Part shown: piece after piece, positions 7,872 through 16,448 of the stretch
Numbering within the stretch: the stretch's first letter is position 1
Layout of the letters: each line of letters begins with the position of its first letter
Source: Pseudosporangium ferrugineum
Lineage (GTDB): Bacteria; Actinomycetota; Actinomycetes; Mycobacteriales; Micromonosporaceae
DNA length: 64,000 bases
Direction of reading: 5' to 3'
NCBI RefSeq assembly: GCF_003002065.1
Contig: NZ_PVZG01000007.1
Coordinates: forward strand, 186,001-250,000
Made by a program: the position numbers and the translations under genes
The notes under the pieces: model-generated
Told to the model about the DNA's origin: nothing
Seen by the model: the letters and a program-made list of their open reading frames with translations, nothing else
Databases searched by the model: none

Positions 7872-8704
7872 CAGGCGGCCTCTCCCAGGAGCAGCGGTAC
7901 GTTGTCGATCAAGCGGGTGGTGCCGACCTTCGCGGCCACGAGGAGCCGGGCCGGGCCGGTCGCCGGGGCGGCGCCGAGCAGCGGGTCGGTCAGCGCCAGG
8001 TAGTCGACCCGGACGCCCGGCTCGTCATCCAGGATCTTGGTAGCCGCCTCCAGCACGCGGGCCGGGTCGTTCTGCAGGGCGCCCTCGCGCAGCGCGTGCG
8101 ACAGCGCCAGCGCGGCCTGCCGCTGCTCCGGCGACAGGTAGCGGTTGCGGCTCGACAGGGCCAGGCCGTCGGGCTCGCGTACGGTCGGCACGCCGACGAT
8201 CTCCGCACCGATCTCCAGGTCGGTGACCATGCGCCGGATCAGCGCGAGCTGCTGGTAGTCCTTCTCGCCGAAGAGGGCCACGTCGGCGCGGGTCAGCAGG
8301 AGAAGCTTGGCGACGACGGTGAGCATCCCGGAGAAGTGGCCGGGGCGGCTGGCACCCTCGAGGATCTCGCCCATCGGCCCCGCCGCCAGCGTCACCGACG
8401 GCGTGCCGCCCGGGTACATCTCCTCGCGGTCCGGGGCGAACACGAGATCCGCCCGCTCGGCGGTGCACGCCTCGACGTCCGCGGCGAGGGTGCGCGGATA
8501 CTTGTCGAAGTCCTCGTTCGGACCGAACTGCAACGGGTTCACGAAGACCGTGACGATCACGTAGTCCCCCCGCTCGCGCGCCTCGCGCATGAGCCGGCGG
8601 TGCCCCTCGTGCAGGGCGCCCATGGTCATCACGACGGCGACCCGCCCGGGTGCGGCCGCGCGGGCGGCTGCCAGCTCGGCGCGGGTGTGCACGAGAACGG
8701 TCAT
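7871..8704 (-). CDS. panC: Pantothenate synthetase (pantoate--beta-alanine ligase)
   Basis: Joins pantoate and beta-alanine with ATP. The 277-residue product has the nucleotidyltransferase HIGH-like motif MGALHEGH near residue 28, [38 protein letters not shown] and the KMSKS-equivalent [11 protein letters not shown]. The ATG at 8704 has AGGGAG upstream and overlaps the preceding TGA as ATGA. It lies between the DUF2520 gene and panD in one coupled run. panB and panE are not in the window, though the DUF2520 protein has a reductase-like fold. Confidence 0.97.
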   Translation of the reverse strand: MTVLVHTRAELAAARAAAPGRVAVVMTMGALHEGHRRLMREARERGDYVIVTVFVNPLQFGPNEDFDKYPRTLAADVEACTAERADLVFAPDREEMYPGGTPSVTLAAGPMGEILEGASRPGHFSGMLTVVAKLLLLTRADVALFGEKDYQQLALIRRMVTDLEIGAEIVGVPTVREPDGLALSSRNRYLSPEQRQAALALSHALREGALQNDPARVLEAATKILDDEPGVRVDYLALTDPLLGAAPATGPARLLVAAKVGTTRLIDNVPLLLGEAA

Positions 8705-9594
8705 GAGGGGCTCCCTACGGTCGGGTGAGCGGAGGCCAGAACGTCCAGCAGCGGCGCCGCGTCCTGCGGGCGCAGGCGCCCCGCGGCGATCGCCCGGTCG
8801 GCGGTGCGCCGGGCGAGAGCGAGATAGGCCGGCGCCGACTCCGGCGTCAGGCGGTCGAGATGCTTGCGTACGGTGCCCGCGTCGCCCCGCGACACCGGGC
8901 CGGTCAGCGCCGCGTCGCCCAGGGCCAGCGCGTTGTCCAGCGCGGCGTGCAGCAGCGGCGACAGCACCGCGCCGGGGCGCTCGACCCCGGCGGTCCGCAG
9001 CAGGTCGGCGGCCTCGTTGACGAGCGTGACCAGGTGGTTGGCGCCGTGCGCGAGGGCGGCGTGGTAGAGCGGCCGGGCGTCCTCGGCGATCCACTCGGGG
9101 ATGCCGCCCAGGTCGGCGACCAGGCGGGCGGCGAAGGCCCGGTCCCGCGCGGTCACCCCCCACGCGATGCCGGGCAGCCGGTCGAGGTCCCCGTCCGCGC
9201 CGGTGAAGGTCATCGCCGGGTGCAGGGCGAGGCCGTCGACCTCGCCCAGGATCGCCAGGCCGTGGGCTCCGGAGGTGTGCGCCACGACCGTACGGCGGGA
9301 AAGCGCTCCGGTCGCGGCCAGCCCGGCCACGACGCCGCCGAGGGCGTCATCGGGAACGGCGAGCAGCAGCAGGTCGGTGGCGGCCCGGGCGACCTCGTCG
9401 GCCGGAAGGATCGCGGCCCGCGGCAGCAGCCGGCGGGCTCGTTCGACGGAGGCGGCGGAGACCGCCGCGGCGGCGACCACGTGATGTCCGGCGTCGGCCA
9501 GAGCGGCACCGAGGACGGCGCCCACCCGGCCCGCGCCGACGACGCCGACGACCAACGGGTGCACGCGGGACGCGGCACGCGGCACTGCGCTCAT
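8701..9594 (-). CDS. Rossmann-fold protein with DUF2520 domain, upstream of panC
   Basis: The 297-residue product has an N-terminal NAD(P)-type Rossmann domain ([15 protein letters not shown] near residue 17) and a C-terminal helical domain of the DUF2520 type (HPAMTFTG, then [19 protein letters not shown]). The overall plan resembles pyrroline-5-carboxylate and ketopantoate reductases. In many actinobacteria this family sits directly upstream of panC. It could therefore reduce ketopantoate or a related compound, but no reaction is established here. ATG at 9594 was chosen because the Rossmann motif then lies near the start. Its stop overlaps the panC ATG (ATGA). Confidence 0.8.
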   Translation of the reverse strand: MSAVPRAASRVHPLVVGVVGAGRVGAVLGAALADAGHHVVAAAAVSAASVERARRLLPRAAILPADEVARAATDLLLLAVPDDALGGVVAGLAATGALSRRTVVAHTSGAHGLAILGEVDGLALHPAMTFTGADGDLDRLPGIAWGVTARDRAFAARLVADLGGIPEWIAEDARPLYHAALAHGANHLVTLVNEAADLLRTAGVERPGAVLSPLLHAALDNALALGDAALTGPVSRGDAGTVRKHLDRLTPESAPAYLALARRTADRAIAAGRLRPQDAAPLLDVLASAHPTVGSPS

Positions 9595-9647
9595 ATGCGG
9601 ATCCAGTCCTTGAGGGGTACCGGTCGAGGCAAGTATGCGCCGTTGTA

Positions 9648-9669
9648 ACAAGCACGTGACAAGCACGTG
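9648..9669. promoter_or_regulatory. Two abutting 11-bp direct repeats in a divergent promoter region
   Basis: ACAAGCACGTG occurs twice head to tail (9648-9658 and 9659-9669), each with a CACGTG palindrome. The 11-bp period places both on the same DNA face. The repeats lie in the 113-bp gap between the divergent pantothenate run and the methyltransferase-nuoD pair. A shared regulator site is likely; the regulator is unknown. Confidence 0.6.
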
Positions 9670-9695
9670 TGAACAACCGCACCACCGGCTGCGCC

Positions 9696-9701
9696 TAGAT
9701 T
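9696..9701 (+). promoter_or_regulatory. -10 box of a probable leaderless promoter
   Basis: TAGATT ends six bases before the GTG at 9708. There is no Shine-Dalgarno between them. This is the spacing expected when transcription starts at the first base of the start codon, as is common in actinomycetes. Confidence 0.45.
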
Positions 9702-9707
9702 GACGGG

Positions 9708-10697
9708 GTGACGAGCTTGAGGTGGCGGGTCGCCATGCACCGCGCGCTGTACGGTCCGCGGGGCTTCTTCACCGTCGCTGCCCCGGCCGACCACTTCCGG
9801 ACCAGCGTGCACGCCTCGCCGCTGTTCGCCGGCGCCCTGCTGCGGCTGATCGAGGCGGTGGACGCCCGGCTCGGCCACCCCCGCACCCTCCAGGTCGTCG
9901 ACGTGGGGGCGGGACGCGGCGAACTCCTGGCGGCCCTCGCCGCCTCGGCGGCCGGCACCCCGCTGGCCGGCCGGATGCGCCTCACCGGCGTGGAGGTGGC
10001 ACCCCGGCCCGGCGGCCTGCCCGCGGCGATCGGCTGGCGGCGGGACGTCCCGGCCGAAGTGACCGGCATCCTGCTGGCGACCGAGTGGCTCGACAACGTG
10101 CCGCTGGACGTCGCCGAGATCGACACCGAGGGGCGCGCCCGGCGGCTGCTGGTCGACCCGGCCACCGGCGACGAGTCGCTGGGCGGCGACGTCGACGCGG
10201 CGGACCGGTTCTGGCTGGCCCGGTGGTGGCCGCACGCCCGGCCCGGCGACCGGGTGGAGATCGGCTGGCCCCGCGACGTCGCCTGGGCGGACGCGGTCTC
10301 CTCGGTACGCCGCGGCTGCGCGCTGGCCGTCGACTACGGGCACCTGCGCGGCGAACGGCCGGCCCAGGGGACGCTGACCGGATACCGGGGCGGGCGCCAG
10401 GTCCCGCCCGTACCGGACGGGAGCTGCGATGTGACGGCGCACGTGGCCCTGGACTCGGCGGCGGCCGCGGGCGGTACGCCGTACCGGATCATCACCCAGC
10501 GGGAGGCGCTGCGAGCGCTCGGGGTCGACGGCGCCCGGCCCCCGCTGGACCTGGCCCGCAGCGACCCGGCGGCCTACCTCCGGGCACTCGGCGCGGCCGG
10601 CGCGGCGGGCGAGCTGACCGATGCGGCCGGGCTCGGCGGGCACCGGTGGCTGCTGCACGAGGCCGGCGTCGACCTCCGTGGGACGATTCCCGGATGA
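9708..10697 (+). CDS. SAM-dependent methyltransferase, MidA/NDUFAF7 family
   Basis: The 329-residue product has the SAM-binding motif [10 protein letters not shown] (residues 65-74), an acidic end of the second strand (GVEVAPRP) and the family phrase [12 protein letters not shown] (about 124-135), equivalent to NEFFDALP in NDUFAF7. Later segments are [13 protein letters not shown] and [13 protein letters not shown]. In mitochondria NDUFAF7 dimethylates an arginine of complex I subunit NDUFS2, the NuoD homologue. Here the gene overlaps a nuoD paralogue (ATGA at 10694-10697), which makes that paralogue a natural candidate substrate. That link is inference. The start is GTG and probably leaderless. 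Confidence 0.8.
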   Translation: MTSLRWRVAMHRALYGPRGFFTVAAPADHFRTSVHASPLFAGALLRLIEAVDARLGHPRTLQVVDVGAGRGELLAALAASAAGTPLAGRMRLTGVEVAPRPGGLPAAIGWRRDVPAEVTGILLATEWLDNVPLDVAEIDTEGRARRLLVDPATGDESLGGDVDAADRFWLARWWPHARPGDRVEIGWPRDVAWADAVSSVRRGCALAVDYGHLRGERPAQGTLTGYRGGRQVPPVPDGSCDVTAHVALDSAAAAGGTPYRIITQREALRALGVDGARPPLDLARSDPAAYLRALGAAGAAGELTDAAGLGGHRWLLHEAGVDLRGTIPG

Positions 10698-11836
10698 GCG
10701 ACTTGCGGGAGCTGACCGTCGGGACGGGAGCCGGGCTCGACACCGCCGACATGGTGCTCAACATCGGACCGCAGCATCCGTCCACCCACGGCGTGCTCCG
10801 GCTGCGACTCACCCTCGACGGGGAGCGCGTGGTCACCTGCGAGCCGATCGTGGGCTACATGCACCGCGGCGCCGAGAAACTCTTCGAGGTGCGCGACTAC
10901 CGCCAGATCATCGTGCTCAGCAACCGGCACGACTGGCTGTCCGCGTTCTCCAACGAGCTCGGCGTCGTGCTGGCCGTGGAACGCCTCATGGGCATCGAGG
11001 TGCCGGAGCGCGCCACCTGGCTGCGGATGGCGCTCGCCGAGCTGAACCGGGTGCTCAACCACCTGATGTTCCTCGGCTCGTACCCGCTGGAGATCGGCGC
11101 GATCACGCCGATGTTCTACGCGTTCCGCGAGCGGGAGACGCTGCAGGCGGTCATGGAGGAGGTGTCCGGCGGGCGCATCCACTACATGTTCAACCGCGTC
11201 GGCGGCCTCAAGGAGGAGGTGCCGGCCGGCTGGACCCGCCGCGCCCGGGAGGCGATCGCGCTCGTCCGCAGCCGGATGCCGGACATCGACAAGCTCATCC
11301 GCAGGAACGACATCTTTCTTGCCCGTACGGTCGGAGTCGGCGTGCTGACCGCGGAGCAGGCGGCGGCGTACGGTGCGTCCGGACCCGTGGCCCGGGCCAG
11401 CGGCCTCGACCTGGACCTGCGCCGCGACGAGCCCTACCTCGCGTACGACGAACTGGACGTGCCCGTGGTCACCCGCACGGCCGGGGACTGCCACTCGCGC
11501 TTCGAGGTGCTGCTCGACCAGGCGTACGTGTCGCTGGACCTGGCCGAGCAGTGCCTGGACCGGATCGACCGGATCGGCGGGCCGGTCAACGTGCGGCTGC
11601 CCAAGGTGGTCAAGGCGCCCGAGGGCCACACGTACGCGTGGACCGAGAACCCGCTCGGCATCAACGGCTACTACCTGGTGTCCCGCGGCGAGAAGACCCC
11701 GTGGCGGATGAAGATGCGCACGGCGTCGTACGCGAACGTCCAGGCGCTGTCGACGCTGATCCCCGGCTGCCTGGTCCCGGACCTGATCGCGATCCTCGGT
11801 TCGATGTTCTTCGTGGTCGGCGACATCGACAAGTAG
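10694..11836 (+). CDS. nuoD2: Orphan NADH-quinone oxidoreductase subunit D paralogue
   Basis: The 380-residue product is a full-length member of the 49-kDa/NuoD family. It has [13 protein letters not shown] with His28 and His32, the HRG arginine (Arg58), [26 protein letters not shown] and the C-terminal [14 protein letters not shown]. No other complex I subunit is nearby. Three positions differ from canonical NuoD. RHDWL has Trp81 where T. thermophilus Nqo4 has quinone-contacting Tyr87. The C-terminal Asp of the usual GS(I/L)D motif is Phe. The neighbour is a possible NuoD-arginine methyltransferase. A second nuoD in this chromosomal context is, from memory, also present in Streptomyces. Its function is not established. 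Confidence 0.88.
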   Translation: MSDLRELTVGTGAGLDTADMVLNIGPQHPSTHGVLRLRLTLDGERVVTCEPIVGYMHRGAEKLFEVRDYRQIIVLSNRHDWLSAFSNELGVVLAVERLMGIEVPERATWLRMALAELNRVLNHLMFLGSYPLEIGAITPMFYAFRERETLQAVMEEVSGGRIHYMFNRVGGLKEEVPAGWTRRAREAIALVRSRMPDIDKLIRRNDIFLARTVGVGVLTAEQAAAYGASGPVARASGLDLDLRRDEPYLAYDELDVPVVTRTAGDCHSRFEVLLDQAYVSLDLAEQCLDRIDRIGGPVNVRLPKVVKAPEGHTYAWTENPLGINGYYLVSRGEKTPWRMKMRTASYANVQALSTLIPGCLVPDLIAILGSMFFVVGDIDK

Positions 11837-11842
11837 CTTTTC

Positions 11843-14224
11843 CTAGCGTCGACGCCGGCCGGTCGGCGGGGTTCCGTAGAGGCCGGCATTCTCGTCCGGG
11901 GCGGGGGTCTCCTCCACCGGCACCGGGCGCACCCGCCCGAAACGGGACCGGACCAGCTCCGGCTCCTTCTCGGGCCAGCCCACCTCGGACTCCTGCCAGC
12001 CGCGCTCCAGGGCGTCCCACTTCTCGTCCGGGTCGGACCAGCCCTCCTTCTTGCCCCCGCCTGCCGGGACCCAGTACTGACCCTCGGCGTCGTCCGAGCC
12101 CGACCAGCCCGGCTGCGACTCGCCCGGCGCGGACCAGTACTCCCCCTCCGACGCACCCGGCGCCGACCAGTACGCACCCTCCGACTCGCCGGACGCGGAC
12201 CAGCCGGTCTCCTCCGACCCGCCCGTCGCCACCCAGCCGGAATCCTCCGAGTCCCCGCCCGACCAGCCGGCATCTTCCGAGTCGCCCGCGGACCAGCCCC
12301 CGTCCTGCGCCCCGGTCCAGCCCTTGTCGTCCGTCCCGGACCAGCCCTTGTCGTCCGCCCCGCCCGCCGGCCAGCCCGCGCCGCCCGACTCGCCCGCCGT
12401 CGACCAGCCGGTGCCCCGGGCGCGCGCGGACCACCCGGCCGGCTCGCTCGGCGCGGGCCAGCCCGTCCCCGATCCGGCCGCCACGGTCCAGCCCGGCTCC
12501 TCGGCCTGCTCCGACGCGGCCCAGCCGTTGTCCTCCAGCGCGCCCGACCCGGTCCAGCCCTCCTCCGCCGTGCCCGACGCGGTCCAGCCTTCCCCTGCCG
12601 CGCCCGACGGGGTCCAGCCTTCCTCCCCCGTGCCTGACGGGGTCCAACCGGGCTCCTCCCCCGTGCCTGACGGGGTCCAACCGGGCTCTCCCGCCGCGCC
12701 CGACGGGGTCCAGTTCTGCTCTTCTGCCGCCTCCGGCGTCGTCAGGTCCGGGCCGAGGCCGAAGCGGGCGATGTCCGTGCCGGTGTCCGGCGCCGCGTGC
12801 CGCCGCGACGGCTTGGCGGGCTCCGGGGCCGGCTCGTCGCGGTAGCCGGGGTCGGGCGCCGGCGGAATCGACGCGGCACCACGCTGCCGGGGCACGCCCT
12901 GCGACGGCACCGCGACCGACGCGGAACCGGCAGGCGACCGCGTGCCGGAGGCATCGGCCGCGTGGGCTCCGGGAGCGGCTGAGTGAGCTCCGGGGACGGC
13001 TGAGTGGGCTCCGGGGACGGCTGAGTGGGCTCCGGGGACGGCGGCGGAGTGGGCACCCGGGGCGGCGGCCGTGTGGCCTCCAGGGGCGGCAGCCGTGTGG
13101 GTCCCGGGGGATGCCGGTGGGCGTGGCGCGGGAGCACCGGGCGGGCGGGCGCCAGGCGTGACGTGCGCGCGCGTGCCGGGGCCGGCGGACTGACGCGCGC
13201 CAGGGGTGGCGGGCGGACGCGTGCCTGGGGTGGCAGGCGGACGCGTGCCGGGAGCAGCGGGCGGGCGGGTGCCAGGGGCGGCGGGCGGGCGCGTGCCGGG
13301 GGTGGCCATGGGCGCGGGAACCGGCGGGACTGAGGCCGAGGCGGCTACCGGACGCGCCGCTCCCGCCGGGGGCCGCCCACCCGGGGCCCGGGCCGCGCCA
13401 CTGACCGGCGCACCGGGCCGGCCGGCGCCGCTCACGGGCGCACCCCGTCCGGCGGCGTTGCCCGGCCCTCCGACCGGTTCGACGGGCGCGACGGGGTCGA
13501 CCGGAGCACCGGCCCGACCGGCCGGGTTCGGGGGCGTCCCCGGCCTGCCCGCACCACTCGCGGATGTCCTGGCCGCGCCGCTCGAAGGCGCCCCGGGCCT
13601 TGCCGCACCGCTCGCGGGCGTCCCGGGCCTTGCCGCACCGCTCGCGGGCGTCCCGGGCCTTGCCGCACCGCTCGCGGGCGCCCCGGGCCTTGCCGCACCG
13701 CTCGCGGGCGCCCCGGGCCTCGCCGCACCGCTCGGGGGTGTCCCGGCCGCGCCGTTCGCCGGTGTACCGGGGCGGGCCGCGCCCACCGGCGCTCCGGGCC
13801 GGGCCGCGCCGCCCGCCGCACCGGGCCGGCTCGCGGCGACCGGCCGCGCTGCCGGGCTCGCGGGAGCGGCGGGAGCAGCCACCGGGCCCGCGGCCTGCAG
13901 GCGGCCCATCTCATCCTGGAGCACCTGGACGCGATGCCCGGTAGCGCGGGCCGCGGCGGCGATCTCTTCCCGGAGCTCGCCGCGCAGCGCGTCGACCTCC
14001 GCGCCCACCCGGTCCTCGACGTCCATCCGGAGCAGCACGGGATCGTGGCGCAGCAGCATGGAGGCGCCGAGCAGCACGACACTGACCGCGACCAGCAGCA
14101 CCGCGAACCGGACCGAGCCGACGCCGCCGATGATGGCCGCGAGGGGCGCCAGTCCGACGCCACCCCAGATCAGGGCACGCGGCAGACGGCTGCTCTGCTG
14201 CTCCTCGGGGTCGCGCTCAGACAT
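11843..14224 (-). CDS. Membrane-anchored protein with Ala/Pro/Gly repeats and a tryptophan-repeat tail
   Basis: Not recognised as a named family. The 793-residue product has two membrane segments (about 15-58), a predicted coiled coil (about 60-112, VEDRVGAEVDALRGELREEI), then about 330 residues of low complexity (ARPGAP-ASGA units, PGTRPPA units, PGAHSA units). A tail (about 504-750) follows with 26 tryptophans in units such as GWTPSGTGEE and GWSAGDSED, on average one Trp per 9-10 residues and many acidic residues. It ends in RRRR. The N-terminus suggests the tail is cytoplasmic or external depending on topology, which I cannot settle. It converges on nuoD2 with a 6-bp gap. Confidence 0.7.
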   Translation of the reverse strand: MSERDPEEQQSSRLPRALIWGGVGLAPLAAIIGGVGSVRFAVLLVAVSVVLLGASMLLRHDPVLLRMDVEDRVGAEVDALRGELREEIAAAARATGHRVQVLQDEMGRLQAAGPVAAPAAPASPAARPVAASRPGAAGGAARPGAPVGAARPGTPANGAAGTPPSGAARPGAPASGAARPGAPASGAARPGTPASGAARPGTPASGAARPGAPSSGAARTSASGAGRPGTPPNPAGRAGAPVDPVAPVEPVGGPGNAAGRGAPVSGAGRPGAPVSGAARAPGGRPPAGAARPVAASASVPPVPAPMATPGTRPPAAPGTRPPAAPGTRPPATPGTRPPATPGARQSAGPGTRAHVTPGARPPGAPAPRPPASPGTHTAAAPGGHTAAAPGAHSAAVPGAHSAVPGAHSAVPGAHSAAPGAHAADASGTRSPAGSASVAVPSQGVPRQRGAASIPPAPDPGYRDEPAPEPAKPSRRHAAPDTGTDIARFGLGPDLTTPEAAEEQNWTPSGAAGEPGWTPSGTGEEPGWTPSGTGEEGWTPSGAAGEGWTASGTAEEGWTGSGALEDNGWAASEQAEEPGWTVAAGSGTGWPAPSEPAGWSARARGTGWSTAGESGGAGWPAGGADDKGWSGTDDKGWTGAQDGGWSAGDSEDAGWSGGDSEDSGWVATGGSEETGWSASGESEGAYWSAPGASEGEYWSAPGESQPGWSGSDDAEGQYWVPAGGGKKEGWSDPDEKWDALERGWQESEVGWPEKEPELVRSRFGRVRPVPVEETPAPDENAGLYGTPPTGRRRR
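12965..13027. repeat. Three tandem 21-bp coding repeats
   Basis: Units of 21 bp (GGCTCCGGGGACGGCTGAGTG and near copies) start at 12965, 12986 and 13007, within the gene at 11843-14224. On the coding strand they give repeats of the type HSA-VPGA. A seven-codon period keeps the frame, so copy number can vary without breaking the gene. Confidence 0.85.
13591..13740. repeat. Five tandem 30-bp coding repeats
   Basis: Five head-to-tail 30-bp units starting (C/T)CCCGGGCCT lie at 13591, 13621, 13651, 13681 and 13711. They are nearly identical and encode ten-residue ARPG-type blocks of the same protein. They are a likely site of length variation between strains. Confidence 0.92.
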
Positions 14225-14530
14225 GGTCGCAGATGTTACCCAGAGTGCTACCCGTCCTGAAACGGGTGAATTTCGGCGGTGATCGCCGCGGTGACCGTAT
14301 CAGCAGGTGAGACGCCGGGCCGGCCCCCTGAGCAGGCCGAAATTTCGCCACCCGCGCGAATCCGCGAGCAGGCCCGGCCCGGCAACCACCCGCGTGGACG
14401 CAGGCCCCGGCCAGACACCCGCCCGGGTGGGCACCGGCCCACGCAGGCACCAGCTGGGCGCCCGCCCGCCGGGACCATCGCCCGGGTGGGCGGGGCGCAC
14501 GGCGGGCGGAACGCTCCGCGGGAAGCCGGG
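14225..14530. other. 306-bp gap with a repeated 13-mer, no gene seen
   Basis: CGCCCGGGTGGGC occurs at 14420-14432 and 14479-14491 within G+C-rich sequence. The gap must hold the promoter of the Trp-repeat gene and the 3' end of the binding-protein transcript. I see no clear promoter or terminator. Confidence 0.4.
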
Positions 14531-15529
14531 TCAGCCGGCTGCCAGGGCGCCGTCCGAGCTGAACACCAGGCCCACGCTGATCGTGCCCCGCTTGAGGCCG
14601 GTCTTGGTGAGTGGGCCGCCGGCGTCCAGCGAGCTGAACTTGCCGGCCTGGAAGCTGTACGTCTCGACGAGCCCCTGCTGGCACTTCGGGCGCTGCGGGC
14701 ACTCCGGCGGGCCGCCGAGGACGGTCGCCGCGCCGGAGCACTTGGCCGCCAGCTCCGAGAGAGTCTTCACGGCGTACTTGGCGGAGAAGGCCTCGGTGGT
14801 GGCGAAGGCGTTCTGGTCCTGCGCCGAGGAGGGCGTACCGAAAACCAGGCCGGTCTTGTCGCCGAGGGCCTTCAGGTTGGTCATCGTGGTGTTCAGGTCG
14901 GACGAGGACGGGTCCTTCGCGTCCTTGCCGTCGACCTTGCCGGACAGGAAGGTCGCGAGGGTGGCCGCGTACTCCGGGACGACGTCGATGTCGCCCTTCT
15001 CGAGGGCGGGCTCGTACAGCTCGCGGTTGCCGATCTGCTGCACCTTCACCTGGTAGCCGGCGGCGGTCAGCACGATGTTGTAGAGCTCGCCGAGCGTCGC
15101 GTTCTCGCTGAAGTTGGCGGCGCCGACGGTGAGGTTGCCGCCCTTGCCCTTTTGCAGGCCGGCGGTGAGGTTGTTCGCGGTGGCGAATTCCTGGGCCGCC
15201 GCCTTGGAGGACTTGCGATCGATGTCCACGGCCTTGTTGAGCTCGATCAGCTTGGTCGTGTCGAGGGCCGCGGAGACCTTGTCGAGGGCCGCTACAAGCT
15301 CGGGCGACGACGACTTCTTGTTGATCGCCGGGACGATGTTGTCGGTGTTCTGCAGGTTCTTGTCGTCGGTGAGGACGACCAGCTTGTCGCCCGCGACCGG
15401 GGCGCACCCGGCGCCCGACGCGGAGCTGGGCGGGGCCGCGGTGCCGGACGAGCCGGACTCACCGCAACCGGCGAGGATGACGGCGGCGGTCATGAGGGTG
15501 CCGGCCGTCAGGAGCAGGTGTCGACGCAT
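14531..15529 (-). CDS. Glycine betaine/osmoprotectant-type ABC transporter binding lipoprotein, segments in permuted order
   Basis: Extracellular substrate-binding lipoprotein of the OpuAC/ProX type, 332 residues, with lipobox LAGC (Cys22). After the Ser/Gly linker the protein begins KLVVLTDDKNLQNTDNIVPAI and runs to about residue 125 with a helix-rich stretch. In the usual family order this segment is C-terminal. The segment that is usually N-terminal follows (GNLTVGAANFSENATLGELY near 130). The protein ends at VGLVFSSDGALAAG, exactly where the LVVLTDDK part would normally continue. It therefore looks like a circular permutation. Two permease genes lie upstream on the strand and the ATPase is divergent, so the import system is complete. 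The ligand is probably a betaine or choline. Confidence 0.85.
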   Translation of the reverse strand: MRRHLLLTAGTLMTAAVILAGCGESGSSGTAAPPSSASGAGCAPVAGDKLVVLTDDKNLQNTDNIVPAINKKSSSPELVAALDKVSAALDTTKLIELNKAVDIDRKSSKAAAQEFATANNLTAGLQKGKGGNLTVGAANFSENATLGELYNIVLTAAGYQVKVQQIGNRELYEPALEKGDIDVVPEYAATLATFLSGKVDGKDAKDPSSSDLNTTMTNLKALGDKTGLVFGTPSSAQDQNAFATTEAFSAKYAVKTLSELAAKCSGAATVLGGPPECPQRPKCQQGLVETYSFQAGKFSSLDAGGPLTKTGLKRGTISVGLVFSSDGALAAG

Positions 15530-15549
15530 ACTGCCGCCTTCTGTGTCCC

Positions 15550-15571
15550 GGCACGGCTGGACGGCCGTGCC
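15550..15571 (-). promoter_or_regulatory. Hairpin in the leader of the binding-protein gene
   Basis: GGCACGGC and its complement form an 8-bp stem with a 6-nt loop, 21-42 nt upstream of the ATG at 15529 and downstream of the second permease gene. Such intercistronic stems often raise binding-protein expression over permeases by stabilising the 3' message. There is no U-tract. Confidence 0.45.
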
Positions 15572-15728
15572 GCGTGTCCGACGGGCAGTCGAAGATCCGA
15601 TGCCCGCTTTGTCCGGTTGTCCGCGCCGCCCGTGGAGGCGACACCCTCGTTGATAACTGGGGGGTACGACAACCTATGCCGCCGGAGGGCCTACGTTGCC
15701 CATTCGTTACCTGCCGCGGCGAGGCTGC

Positions 15729-16448
15729 TCAGCCCGCCGGCGCCGCCGCGGTGGGACGCTTCCGGCGCGCCTGCGCGCGCAACGCAGGCGGGGTCACCAG
15801 GCGCTGCACCACGGCCAGCACCCCCTCGACGAGAAGGGCCAGCAGAGCGACGACGATGCCGCCCGCCACGATCTGCCCGCCGCCGCCGGCGCTCATCCCG
15901 ATGCCGAAGCCGGCCGCGATGATCTCGCCCAGCCCGCCGCCGTTGACGAACGCCGCCAGGGCCGCCGTGGCCACGACCTGGACCGCCGCCGTACGCAATC
16001 CGGCCGCGAGGTAGGGCACCGAGAGCGGCAGCTCGACCCGCCGCAGCAGCTGGCCGCCGGACAGCCCCATGCCCCTGGCGGCCTCCCGGGTCTCCGGGTC
16101 GATCTGCCGCAGCCCCGTGTACGCGTTGGCCAGCAACGGCGGCACGGCGAACACCGCGAGCGCCACCACGACCGGCGGCTTGCCGAAGCCCAGCGGGGTC
16201 AGCGGCAGGATGGTCAGCAGGGCCAGCGTCGGGATCGCCAGGGTGAGGTTGGCGACGGTGATGACCGCCCCGCCGCCCCGGCCGCGATGCCCGAGCCAGA
16301 TGCCGAGCGGCCAGCCCACGGCGCAGCCCAGCAGGACGGCCCACAGGCTGATGGTCAGGTGCTCGGTCAGCCGGTCCAGGAGGCCGCCGGGGTTGGTCCA
16401 GTTCAGCGGGTCGTTGAGCCAGACGATGCCCTCGTGCAGATAGTTCAC
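15729..16448 (-). CDS. Osmoprotectant-type ABC transporter permease
   Basis: Inner-membrane subunit of the importer. The 239-residue product has about six membrane segments and the EAA loop that touches the ATPase (DPETREAARGMGLSGGQLLRRVELPLSVPYL, about 110-140). The C-terminus carries an Arg/Lys-rich tail RRKRPTAAAPAG. The GTG start at 16448 overlaps the TGA of the preceding permease (GTGA), so the two are coupled and likely form a heterodimer. A 199-bp gap with a hairpin separates it from the binding-protein gene. Confidence 0.92.
   Translation of the reverse strand: MNYLHEGIVWLNDPLNWTNPGGLLDRLTEHLTISLWAVLLGCAVGWPLGIWLGHRGRGGGAVITVANLTLAIPTLALLTILPLTPLGFGKPPVVVALAVFAVPPLLANAYTGLRQIDPETREAARGMGLSGGQLLRRVELPLSVPYLAAGLRTAAVQVVATAALAAFVNGGGLGEIIAAGFGIGMSAGGGGQIVAGGIVVALLALLVEGVLAVVQRLVTPPALRAQARRKRPTAAAPAG

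Noticed and set aside
10621..13161. Long plus-strand frame across nuoD2 and the Trp-repeat gene
   Set aside because: It is out of frame with NuoD and gives Arg/Pro-rich protein with no motif. The opposite strand frame from 14224 has a sensible anchor and repeats.
13591..13740. CRISPR-like look of the 30-bp repeats
   Set aside because: Units abut without spacers and lie inside a coding region in codon phase.
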